Below, piece after piece: positions 1 through 6,112 of a stretch of DNA of 10,912 bases. Both the position numbers and the translations under genes were made by a program. Under the pieces are notes generated by a model. That model searched no databases. It was given only the letters and a program-made list of their open reading frames with translations, and had not been told where the DNA came from. Positions within the stretch are counted from its first letter, which is position 1; each line of letters begins with the position of its first letter. This DNA is from an uncultured Pseudomonadota bacterium. Its GTDB lineage: Bacteria > Lernaellota > Lernaellaia > Lernaellales > Lernaellaceae. The stretch covers positions 1 through 10,912 of the forward strand of contig CALBTQ010000248.1 in NCBI GenBank assembly GCA_937967875.1, given 5' to 3'.

Positions 1-50
1 TACGAGATCGTATTCGGTGACTGGAGTGCAGACGTGTGCTCTTCCGATCT
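1..50 (+). other. Illumina TruSeq index adapter (assembly contamination)
   Basis: Not genomic. Positions 1-8 (TACGAGAT) match the end of the P7 flow-cell primer, 9-16 (CGTATTCG) are an 8-base i7 index, and 17-50 match the TruSeq read-2 adapter ending in GCTCTTCCGATCT, with one difference from the standard sequence (G at 28 where T is expected). Reading frames that start at 17 give the peptide MTGVQTCALPI, a well-known adapter-derived artefact. Genomic sequence starts at 51. Confidence 0.98.
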
Positions 51-268
51 GCTTTGAAGGCGGCGGCCAGCCCGCGATTCGCCGCGAAACGCACGACGTG
101 ATCAGCCCCGTGTTGCGCCGCCACGCCGGCGGTGTCATCATCGCTGCCGTCGTCGACGATCAGCACCTCGACCGCGTCGAAGCCCGGCACGGTGCGCGGC
201 AAGGCGGTCAACGTGGCGGGCAGCGTCGCCGCTTCGTTGTAGCAAGGTATTTGAATGATGAGTTTCAT
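51..268 (-). CDS. Glycosyltransferase family 2, N-terminal fragment (truncated by contig end)
   Basis: Only the first 72 codons and two bases are present; the rest is lost where the insert joins adapter at 50/51. The N-terminus (MKLIIQIPCYNEAATLP) is the classic GT-A glycosyltransferase 2 opening, the first nucleotide-sugar-binding strand. It is followed at residues 36-46 by a VLIVDDGSDDDT segment, whose aspartates (D39/D40) bind the nucleotide, and by a NRG motif at 64-66. The nearest relatives are dolichyl-/polyprenyl-phosphate sugar transferase-like GT2 enzymes, which transfer a sugar from a nucleotide donor at the cytoplasmic membrane face. The ATG at 268 was chosen because homologues usually begin MKLII; an in-frame ATG at 277 adds three residues. 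Neither has a good ribosome binding site. It is divergent from the membrane glycosyltransferase at 317, and the two may share a glycan or lipid-glycosylation pathway (inference). Sugar and acceptor are unknown. Confidence 0.88.
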
Positions 269-316
269 GTCCAGCATAATAGCCACAATGTCGGTGGAAA
301 TGGTAGAGCAAAGTTG

Positions 317-1687
317 ATGAAACAACGATCGATTCCCTATTGGTTGCCCGCGCTGTGGGTGCTGCTGTTTCACCTGCTGCGCCTGCATGCCGTCGGTTTC
401 ATCACGCCCGATGGGGCGACCTACCTGCGTTACGACCTGCTGGTGCACACGCAACGCCTGCCGCTGTATCCGTTGTTAATCCATTCGCTATCGTTTCTCG
501 GATTGGAGGCGGAACTTGCCGCCAAGCTGTTGGCAACGTTGGGCGCGACGATCGCGTGCGTTCTTCTCCCGTTGGCGGCGATGGAAATGGGGCTGGAAAA
601 ACGCCACGCTTGGCTGGCGGCGTTAATACCGGCGGTCGATCCGTTGTTTGCCTTGCATACGCTGCAACCGCTCACCGAGGGCGTTTTCGCGTTGTGGGCG
701 GCGGCAACAACATATGCACTGCTGCGTTTCCGTCGCACCAACGCCACGATCGATTTGTTCTTTCTTATTTTCTGTGGCGGTCTGGCCGCGTTGACGCGCG
801 CGGAAGGATTGCTGTTTCTGCCGTTGATCTTCTGGGCGACGGTGCGTTTCTTCCGGCACGGCGGCAAGGGGCGGGATTTCTCTTTGGCGCTGTTGGGCCT
901 GGCGCCCTGGCTGTTGTTGGCGGCGTGGCATTTGCTGATCGTGCAGCGTAGCGGCTACCTCGGCGAGTTCGAGCAAAGTGTAGCGGCGATGTCGCCGGTC
1001 GCGGTGTTGGTGCGTCTGCTTCGCCATCTATACGGACTATCCAATCACCTGTTGATCGTCGGTCTTTTGCCCGCGATCGCCGGAGTTGCGTTGCTTTATC
1101 GGCAGCGCAAACTATTCCTTTATGGGCGTGTCGACTGGTGGCTGCTGATGTACTTGCTCGGCGCAACCTGGATCGGCATCTCGATTCACTGGTATTACGA
1201 CCTGCGCTTTGCCACGCCGCTCATGCTGTGGCTGTCGTTGCCATCCGCATTCGGTTTCTGGTACTGGCTGCGCCGCGATCAACTGCGTCGGCGCTTGATG
1301 CAGGCAGTGATTCTAGCGATGGTCCTGGCCGGGGTGGTGCTGGCGTCCTCGTTACTGCATGAATTCGGGAAACTTGAAGATCCTTACGCGCCGGCAGCAC
1401 AAGCCGCACGAGCGTATCCGCCGACCTTGCCGATTCTGTCAGATGAACTGGCGATGACATCGTATCATCTGGGTCGCAAGGCGCTGCCGTACAGCGGTCG
1501 CATTCCGTTTCGTCGCTCGTTGTTGATTTTACATACCAAGCAAAGCGATCCGGCGATGGAACGTTTCCGCCTCGAACCAAATTACACGATCGAGGAGATC
1601 AAGCGGATCGATAACGAAACGGGAAAGTCGGCGGCGGTCATTTGGCGCGTTGAGCGAAGGCCGGAAACGCCGCCATTTTCGTTTTAA
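317..1687 (+). CDS. Multi-pass membrane glycosyltransferase, GT-C fold (GT39/PMT_2-like)
   Basis: A 456-residue, strongly hydrophobic protein with roughly nine to eleven predicted membrane segments (for example residues 8-28, 66-90, 98-114, 120-137, 146-175, 188-209, 243-261, 273-290, 300-317 and 327-346) and a soluble tail of about 110 residues. An acidic residue in the first loop after helix 1 (ITPDGATYL, D32) is typical of GT-C enzymes, which use polyprenyl-phosphate-linked sugars and act at the outer membrane face. The segments LTRAEGLLFLPL (159-170) and YDLRFATPL (294-302) resemble conserved parts of the ArnT/PMT-like families. The reading frame is open back into the adapter at 17, but that extension is artefactual. 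ATG 317 is chosen because helix 1 follows directly; the upstream ribosome site is weak (in-frame TTG at 314 is an alternative). The 3' end overlaps rdgB on the other strand by 50 bp. Substrate cannot be told. Confidence 0.75.
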   Translation: MKQRSIPYWLPALWVLLFHLLRLHAVGFITPDGATYLRYDLLVHTQRLPLYPLLIHSLSFLGLEAELAAKLLATLGATIACVLLPLAAMEMGLEKRHAWLAALIPAVDPLFALHTLQPLTEGVFALWAAATTYALLRFRRTNATIDLFFLIFCGGLAALTRAEGLLFLPLIFWATVRFFRHGGKGRDFSLALLGLAPWLLLAAWHLLIVQRSGYLGEFEQSVAAMSPVAVLVRLLRHLYGLSNHLLIVGLLPAIAGVALLYRQRKLFLYGRVDWWLLMYLLGATWIGISIHWYYDLRFATPLMLWLSLPSAFGFWYWLRRDQLRRRLMQAVILAMVLAGVVLASSLLHEFGKLEDPYAPAAQAARAYPPTLPILSDELAMTSYHLGRKALPYSGRIPFRRSLLILHTKQSDPAMERFRLEPNYTIEEIKRIDNETGKSAAVIWRVERRPETPPFSF

Positions 1688-2243
1688 GCAACGCCAGCGA
1701 CTGCGCGCGGTGGCTGATGCGATTTTTTTCCGCGGCGCTCAATTCGGCGAAGGTCTTGCCGCTGGGCGGATGGAAAAACAACGGATCGTAGCCGAATCCC
1801 GCCGTGCCGCGCAGCTCGGGCAAAATTTCCCCCGCGCATTCCCCGGTCGCTTCGATAGTCTCGCCGCTGGGCAGCACGCAGACTGAAACGCACACGAACT
1901 TCGCCCGCCGGTCGGTTTGCCTTTCCATTTCGCGCAGCAGTTTGGCGTTGTTGGCGGCGTCGTTCGCGCCGGGACCGGCGTAGCGCGCGCTGTGCACGCC
2001 GGGGCGTCCGTCGAGAGCCTGGACGCACAAACCCGAATCGTCCGCGATGGTCGGCAGGTCCGACAACTGCGCGTAGGCGCGCGCCTTGAGCAGCGCGTTG
2101 TCTAAAAAGGTTTCGCCGTCTTCCTCCACGTCGAGGCGTTGCGGCAGTTGATCCAAACCGATGATTTCCAGATTCAACTCGGCGAGCAACGCGCGCAGTT
2201 CGGCGATTTTGCCGCGATTGGTGGTGGCCAGCAGAATTTTCAC
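1638..2243 (-). CDS. rdgB: RdgB/HAM1 non-canonical purine NTP pyrophosphatase (XTP/dITP diphosphatase)
   Basis: At 201 residues this is the normal family length. It hydrolyses XTP, ITP and dITP to the monophosphate plus pyrophosphate, keeping deaminated purines out of DNA and RNA; cytoplasmic and Mg-dependent. Visible motifs in order: ATTNRGK at 6-12 (nucleotide/phosphate site), GETFLDNALLKA at 43-54, ADDSGL at 67-72 (metal and catalytic acidic residues), GRPGVHSARYAG at 79-90, GFGYDPLFF at 149-157, KTFAEL at 163-168 and KNRISHRAQSL at 173-183 (base recognition). The start is GTG at 2243, whose bases overlap the rph stop codon (shared GTGA), so translation is probably coupled to rph; only a weak GGGA lies upstream. 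The rph-rdgB order is common in bacteria. The last 50 bp overlap the convergent membrane glycosyltransferase gene. Confidence 0.96.
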   Translation of the reverse strand: MKILLATTNRGKIAELRALLAELNLEIIGLDQLPQRLDVEEDGETFLDNALLKARAYAQLSDLPTIADDSGLCVQALDGRPGVHSARYAGPGANDAANNAKLLREMERQTDRRAKFVCVSVCVLPSGETIEATGECAGEILPELRGTAGFGYDPLFFHPPSGKTFAELSAAEKNRISHRAQSLALLKTKMAAFPAFAQRAK

Positions 2244-2971
2244 GACGGCGTTCCCAGAAGGTGGAGACGGCCCAGTTCATGACGTTGGATTTTGGTTAGC
2301 TTGCGTACGCCGGTTTGCGCCATGGCCAGCAGCTCGCCGAGTTGTTCGGTGGTGAAGGTCGCTTCCTCACCGGTGGCCTGCACCTCGACCAGCCGCCCTT
2401 CGCCGGTGATGACGAAATTGGCGTCGACGCTGGCTTGCTTGTCTTCCTGATAATCCAGGTCGAGTAGGATTTCATCGTCGACGATGCCCACGCTGATTGC
2501 GGCGATGGTGTCCAGCAGCGGGATGCGCTTGATCATCTTTTTGTCTTTGCACCACGTCAGCGCGTCGGCCAAGGCGACGAACCCGCCGGTGATCGCGGCG
2601 GTGCGCGTGCCGCCGTCGGCCTGCAGCACGTCGCAATCGATGGAGATGGTCAGGCCGGGCATCAATTTCAGGTCGGTCACCGCGCGCAACGAGCGGCCGA
2701 TCAGCCGGCTGATTTCCTGCGCCCGTCCGCCGCGTCCGCCGGAACGGTTGCCGCGTTCGCGGTTGGCGCGCGGCAACATGTCGTATTCGCCGGTAACCCA
2801 GCCGCCTTCCGCCGCGTCGCGCCAACGGGGAATCAGGTTTTCCACGCTGGCCGTGCAATGCACGCGCGTGTTGCCGAATTCCACCAGGCAACTGCCCTCG
2901 GCGTATTGGTTGATGCCCTTGGTCAGTTTGACCAAACGCAATTGGGTCGGTTTGCGGCCGTCGTGACGCAT
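2240..2971 (-). CDS. rph: Ribonuclease PH
   Basis: A 243-residue phosphorolytic 3'-5' exoribonuclease that trims tRNA precursors at their 3' ends using inorganic phosphate, releasing nucleoside diphosphates; the active form is a ring-shaped hexamer. The protein is collinear with the family: MRHDGRKPTQLR start, AEGSCLVEFGNTRVHCTASVE at 24-44 (split by I/V-type variation only), GWVTGEYDMLPR at 57-68, EISRLIGRSLRAV at 86-98, DCDVLQADGGTRTAAITGG at 112-130 with the phosphate-binding Arg in GGTRT, and SVGIVDDEILLDLDYQED at 160-177 containing the catalytic aspartates. The frame stays open upstream to 3346, but ATG 2971 is chosen because the family start MR.xGR occurs here and a GGAGG site (2978-2982) sits 6 nt upstream. 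It is followed by rdgB with a 4-nt overlap. Confidence 0.97.
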   Translation of the reverse strand: MRHDGRKPTQLRLVKLTKGINQYAEGSCLVEFGNTRVHCTASVENLIPRWRDAAEGGWVTGEYDMLPRANRERGNRSGGRGGRAQEISRLIGRSLRAVTDLKLMPGLTISIDCDVLQADGGTRTAAITGGFVALADALTWCKDKKMIKRIPLLDTIAAISVGIVDDEILLDLDYQEDKQASVDANFVITGEGRLVEVQATGEEATFTTEQLGELLAMAQTGVRKLTKIQRHELGRLHLLGTPS

Positions 2972-2998
2972 GTGGGTCCTCCGGAAAAGGTCGCAGAT

Positions 2999-3027
2999 TT
3001 TATACTGGGAAACGACCGCCGCGTCGA
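2999..3027 (-). promoter_or_regulatory. Candidate sigma70-type promoter for rph-rdgB
   Basis: In the 65-bp gap between cca and rph, the minus strand reads TCGACG (3027-3022), a 17-bp spacer, then TATAAA (3004-2999). The -35 matches the consensus at 4 of 6 positions and the -10 is AT-rich within a TATAAAAT run. It lies about 27 nt before the rph start, leaving room for the GGAGG site. This suggests rph-rdgB can be transcribed separately from cca. Motif inspection only. Confidence 0.4.
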
Positions 3028-3036
3028 GAGGCGCAG

Positions 3037-4467
3037 CTATTTTTCCTCGGCCGCCGACGCTTCGATCAACGCCAGCGCCTCTTCGCGCGTCAAGTCGGGA
3101 TTTTCGAACCGTGCTTGTTCCACCAGCTCCAGCAAACGACCGACGTGCGATCCCGGCTCGACCCCCAGAGCAAGAACGTCCGCGCCGGTGACCAGCGGCG
3201 GGCTGCCGGGTGCGGGCATGCGCTTTCGCATGGCTTCGTTCAGATGCTGTGTCAGTCGAATCGCCTTTTCTTCGCCGTCGGGAGGCGCTGCCGGACCGGC
3301 AGTGGCCAACAGATCGGCGCGGGCGAGAGTCAGACAGTGCCGCCAATCGGCGGCAAGGTCGACAAGGAAATTCCGCGTGGCTTTGGCCGACAACCTCCCG
3401 ATCGCCAGCAACTCGGCCAGTTGATGCGGACGCATGTGCGTATCGACCAGGGTGGTCACCCGCCGACGGTCGTTGTTGGACAGGCGCAGGCGACGGCAGA
3501 TTTTATCGGCGATCGCCGCACCTTGCTGCGGATGACCGGGAAAACGCAACCGCTCGTCTTTTTCCGTGGCGGTCTGCGGTTTACCCAGGTCGTGCAGCAG
3601 GCAAGCGAGACGAAGCAAACAACGATCGTGCGGGCGCGCCAGGGCGGGCGCGAGCAGTTCATCGTCCAAAAGGTGATCGAGGTTCATCGCACAAAGCACG
3701 CTATGCCCGCGCACGTCGAGGTGATGAAACGACGGTTGCTCCACATCGGCGGCGGCAGCCAACTCAGGAAAAAGACCGTCGAGCACGCCGGTACGATCAA
3801 GCGCCTCTATCCAATTGGCTACCGCTTCGCCGGCCAGCAACCGCCGCAATTCCTCCCACACGCGCTCGCCGGGCATGAGCTTGAGCTGCGCCGCCTGCGC
3901 CGCCACCTGATCGAGCGTTTCGGGCGTCGGCTGTAGATCGAACTCAGCGGCGAAACGAAAAACGCGCAGCGCGCGCACGGGATCGTCGCCGATCACCTCC
4001 GGCCCCGGACAGCGCGCGACGCCGTTGATCAGATCGGCCAGTCCGTCGAAGGGGTCCAGCAGCGTATCGCCGGTGGGCAGGGGCAGGGCCATGGCGTTGA
4101 TCGTCAGATCGCGCCGGGTCAGGTCTTGTTCGATCGTCGCGCCCTGCAGAGCGGTCAGGTCCAGTTGCAACTTGTCGGGCAGCACGATGCGGCAACTTCC
4201 GAACTGCTCGTGCAAAGCGATGAACCGTCCGGACAGTTTTTCCGCCAGTAGCCGCCCCAGCGCCAGGGCGTCGCCCTCGACGGCGAGATCGATGTCCAAC
4301 GGATCGAGCCCCAGCGCCAGATCGCGCACCGCGCCGCCGACCAGCCATGCGCGCGCACCGCTCTCGCTCAACGCGCGTTGCCACGGTTGTTCGTTCAGAG
4401 CGGCGGCCTGGGCGAAAAGACGCCGGCGCAAGACGGTTGGATCCAACGAATTCATGCGCGCTAGCAT
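3037..4467 (-). CDS. cca: CCA-adding tRNA nucleotidyltransferase with HD domain
   Basis: A 476-residue class II nucleotidyltransferase that adds or repairs the 3' CCA of tRNA from CTP and ATP without a template. Head domain: WLVGGAVRDLALG (41-53) and the catalytic carboxylates D58 and D60 in DPLDIDL. RRDLTINAMA (118-127) and DDPVRALRVFRFAAEF (161-176) are the ribose and neck motifs, and ERVWEELRRLL (201-211) resembles the nucleotide-recognition helix. An HD phosphohydrolase domain follows, with H255, H292-D293 (LLHDLGK), H312 and H344, as in many bacterial Cca proteins, where it has phosphatase/phosphodiesterase activity. The C-terminal VTGADVLALGVEPGSHVGRLLE (426-447, with one long loop) is the usual tRNA-binding tail. 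Several starts are in frame (4518, 4467, 4455); ATG 4467 is chosen because GGAAG at 4477-4473 lies 5 nt upstream. Whether it adds CCA or only A cannot be told from motifs alone, as split A-adding and CC-adding enzymes exist. It precedes rph by 65 bp. Confidence 0.93.
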   Translation of the reverse strand: MLARMNSLDPTVLRRRLFAQAAALNEQPWQRALSESGARAWLVGGAVRDLALGLDPLDIDLAVEGDALALGRLLAEKLSGRFIALHEQFGSCRIVLPDKLQLDLTALQGATIEQDLTRRDLTINAMALPLPTGDTLLDPFDGLADLINGVARCPGPEVIGDDPVRALRVFRFAAEFDLQPTPETLDQVAAQAAQLKLMPGERVWEELRRLLAGEAVANWIEALDRTGVLDGLFPELAAAADVEQPSFHHLDVRGHSVLCAMNLDHLLDDELLAPALARPHDRCLLRLACLLHDLGKPQTATEKDERLRFPGHPQQGAAIADKICRRLRLSNNDRRRVTTLVDTHMRPHQLAELLAIGRLSAKATRNFLVDLAADWRHCLTLARADLLATAGPAAPPDGEEKAIRLTQHLNEAMRKRMPAPGSPPLVTGADVLALGVEPGSHVGRLLELVEQARFENPDLTREEALALIEASAAEEK

Positions 4468-4480
4468 AGCAACTTCCGTG

Positions 4481-4509
4481 ATGACGGCAAAGCAAGAACG
4501 AGTTATGTT
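4481..4509 (+). promoter_or_regulatory. Weak candidate promoter for the MBL-fold gene
   Basis: In the 68-bp region between the divergent cca and MBL-fold genes, ATGACG (4481-4486) and TATGTT (4504-4509) are 17 bp apart, each 4 of 6 to consensus, with an A/T-rich stretch continuing to 4514. A promoter is needed here because the plus-strand gene has no upstream co-directional neighbour. The exact boxes are uncertain. Confidence 0.25.
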
Positions 4510-4524
4510 AAAATCCAACGCGAA

Positions 4525-4529
4525 AGGAG
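4525..4529 (+). promoter_or_regulatory. Ribosome binding site that fixes a TTG start
   Basis: AGGAG at 4525-4529 lies 6 nt before a TTG at 4536. No ATG or GTG in this frame is suitably placed, so this site is the main reason for calling the TTG as the start of the MBL-fold gene. Confidence 0.8.
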
Positions 4530-4535
4530 CGTCGA

Positions 4536-5516
4536 TTGCGCGAACTGATCAACACCTTGATCAACACCGGCACCTTGGTGATTTTAGGCCTCGCCACGGC
4601 GGCTTTGTTGATCGTGTCTTTTTTCTGGGTGCGCTACCAGGTGGGGCGACTGCTCGATCAACGGCGCTGGCGGCGGTTGCAGCGTAGCGAACGCACATCC
4701 ATCGGCGAAGTGTCGTCGTTGACAATCACCCCGGTTTTCGAGTGGTTGGCGGGCGACGGTAAATATATCGCCGACGCCGGCGCGAGCTATCTGATCGAAG
4801 CGGGCGACACGAAGATCCTCTTCGACCTGGGCGATAATCGACCTCGCCGCACGCCTTCGCCGTTGTTTCACAACTTGAAGGCGATGGGCGTGGATCCAGC
4901 CAGGTTGATCAACGAGTTGAGCGCGATCGTCGTGAGCCATCGTCATCGCGAGCACACGGGCGGCATCTTCGGTTTTTTTCGCCGGCAGCCTGCGTTCGAT
5001 CTACCGCTGGACGGCGTGCCCACCTACACGTCCTGGGGGCGCAATCACGGGCGCAAAGCGGCGCAGGAAATCGCGCCCGGCGTACTGCTGTCGGCGAATC
5101 TGCCGGGGCGGTTGTTCATCGGCGGGCGGATCGGCGAGAGGATGTTGATGATCAACGTCGCGGGCAAAGGGCTGGTTTGCATCGTCGGGGACGCTCACCC
5201 CGAACCGCTGCGGATGATTCTGTACGCCTCGCAGATCACCGGCGTTAAACCCTACGCCTACGTCGGCGGCGTCCATGCTCTTTTGGACGATGAAATTCCG
5301 CTTCGTTACCGCGTTATCCTCAGCAAGCAACCGCCATGGAAAAAGACCAATCCCGAAGAAATCGGCCTGTTGGCGGTGGGCATGCGCGAATTCGGCATCG
5401 AGAAACTGTACGTTTCCGAGCACGATTCCGACTTCGTTTCGCTGGGAATTCTCAAGACGGTGTTCAGCGACGAAATGACTTCGCTGCGTGTGGGCGAAGC
5501 GATCAAATTCGCTTAG
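4536..5516 (+). CDS. Membrane-anchored metallo-beta-lactamase-fold hydrolase (COG1237-like)
   Basis: A 326-residue protein with one N-terminal membrane helix (residues 13-32). It is followed by a very basic stretch (RYQVGRLLDQRRWRRLQR), so by the positive-inside rule the hydrolase domain should be cytoplasmic. The catalytic domain runs from about residue 64. YLIEAGDTKILFDLGD (85-100) and LKAMGVDPARLINELSAIVVSHRHREHTGG (read in two parts, 114-130 and 131-143) have the layout of COG1237, the group including the dihydropterin aminobenzene phosphate synthase-like proteins. Likely metal ligands: H135, H137 and H140, then H221 (GDAHPEP), H247 (GGVHAL) and H296 (SEHDSDF). The usual HxHxDH is HxHxEH here (E139), a conservative change at the position that normally holds the second metal. 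Start is TTG with a strong ribosome site. The 3' end overlaps coaE by 4 nt on the opposite strand. Substrate unknown. Confidence 0.8.
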   Translation: MRELINTLINTGTLVILGLATAALLIVSFFWVRYQVGRLLDQRRWRRLQRSERTSIGEVSSLTITPVFEWLAGDGKYIADAGASYLIEAGDTKILFDLGDNRPRRTPSPLFHNLKAMGVDPARLINELSAIVVSHRHREHTGGIFGFFRRQPAFDLPLDGVPTYTSWGRNHGRKAAQEIAPGVLLSANLPGRLFIGGRIGERMLMINVAGKGLVCIVGDAHPEPLRMILYASQITGVKPYAYVGGVHALLDDEIPLRYRVILSKQPPWKKTNPEEIGLLAVGMREFGIEKLYVSEHDSDFVSLGILKTVFSDEMTSLRVGEAIKFA

Positions 5517-6112
5517 ACGTCCGCCGCGATCTGTCGAAAAATCTCTTCCACTGCCGCTCGCGTATCGTCCAGCGTGCCGCTGTTGTCGATGACATAATCG
5601 GCGCGCGCGGCTTTTTCGTTCTGGTCCATCTGCGCGTCGAGAATGCCGGCGAGGGTGGCTTCGTCGTATCCCGAGCGGCGGCGAATGCGCGCGAGACGCA
5701 CGTCCAGCGCGGCGATGACGCAAATGGTGGCGTCGAAGGTATAGGGCGCGTCGACTTCGAACAGCAGCGGTATTTCCAATACGGCGACGGCGACGCCGGC
5801 GGTCAACTGCTCATTCAGCCAACGGTGTACGGCCTGAAAAATTAGCGGATGGGTGATCGCCTCCAACTCACGGCGGGCGGCGGGATCGGCGAAAACGATC
5901 TTCGCCAGCGCGTCGCGATTCAATTCTCCCGAGGTCAGCAAAACGTTTGCACCGAAACGATCGACGATCTTCGATAAACCTTCGGAGCTCGGAGCAACCA
6001 CATCGCGGGCGACCCGGTCGGTGTCCAGGCACTTCGCGCCGCAGGCGGAGAGAAAACCGGCCACGACGCTTTTACCGCTGCCGATCCCTCCGGTAAGTCC
6101 GACTATCTTCAT
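5513..6112 (-). CDS. coaE: Dephospho-CoA kinase
   Basis: A 199-residue P-loop kinase catalysing the last step of coenzyme A synthesis, ATP-dependent phosphorylation of the 3'-hydroxyl of dephospho-CoA; cytoplasmic. It shows the Walker A loop GGIGSGKS (8-15), the conserved LDTDRVAR (29-36) with the catalytic Asp region, ITHP (86-89), VLEIPLLFE (111-119), the arginine-rich lid around 139-147 (RLARIRRRS) and ADYVIDNSGT (171-180). Length and order are typical. ATG 6112 overlaps the stop of the upstream ceramidase-family gene (ATGA), with only a poor AGAG upstream, so it is probably translated by coupling to that gene. Its stop (TAA, 5513-5515) overlaps the TAG of the convergent MBL-fold gene, leaving no space for an intergenic terminator. 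It is the third gene of the symporter operon, an unusual neighbourhood for coaE. Confidence 0.96.
   Translation of the reverse strand: MKIVGLTGGIGSGKSVVAGFLSACGAKCLDTDRVARDVVAPSSEGLSKIVDRFGANVLLTSGELNRDALAKIVFADPAARRELEAITHPLIFQAVHRWLNEQLTAGVAVAVLEIPLLFEVDAPYTFDATICVIAALDVRLARIRRRSGYDEATLAGILDAQMDQNEKAARADYVIDNSGTLDDTRAAVEEIFRQIAADV

Noticed and set aside
276..281. TATTAT (minus strand) as a -10 box for a leaderless GT2 mRNA
   Set aside because: Good match alone, but no -35-like sequence at 16-18 bp and the box overlaps an alternative start codon.
17..316. Plus-strand N-terminal extension of 100 residues on the membrane glycosyltransferase
   Set aside because: It starts in adapter sequence (MTGVQTCALPI), lacks hydrophobic character and is antisense to a clear GT2 N-terminus.
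2972..3346. 125-residue N-terminal extension of RNase PH
   Set aside because: Low-complexity Arg/Ser/Gly-rich translation overlapping cca; the family start and a good ribosome site are at 2971.
3115..3936. 273-residue plus-strand frame inside cca
   Set aside because: Antisense shadow of a high-GC gene; no recognisable domain, while the minus strand encodes conserved Cca/HD motifs throughout.
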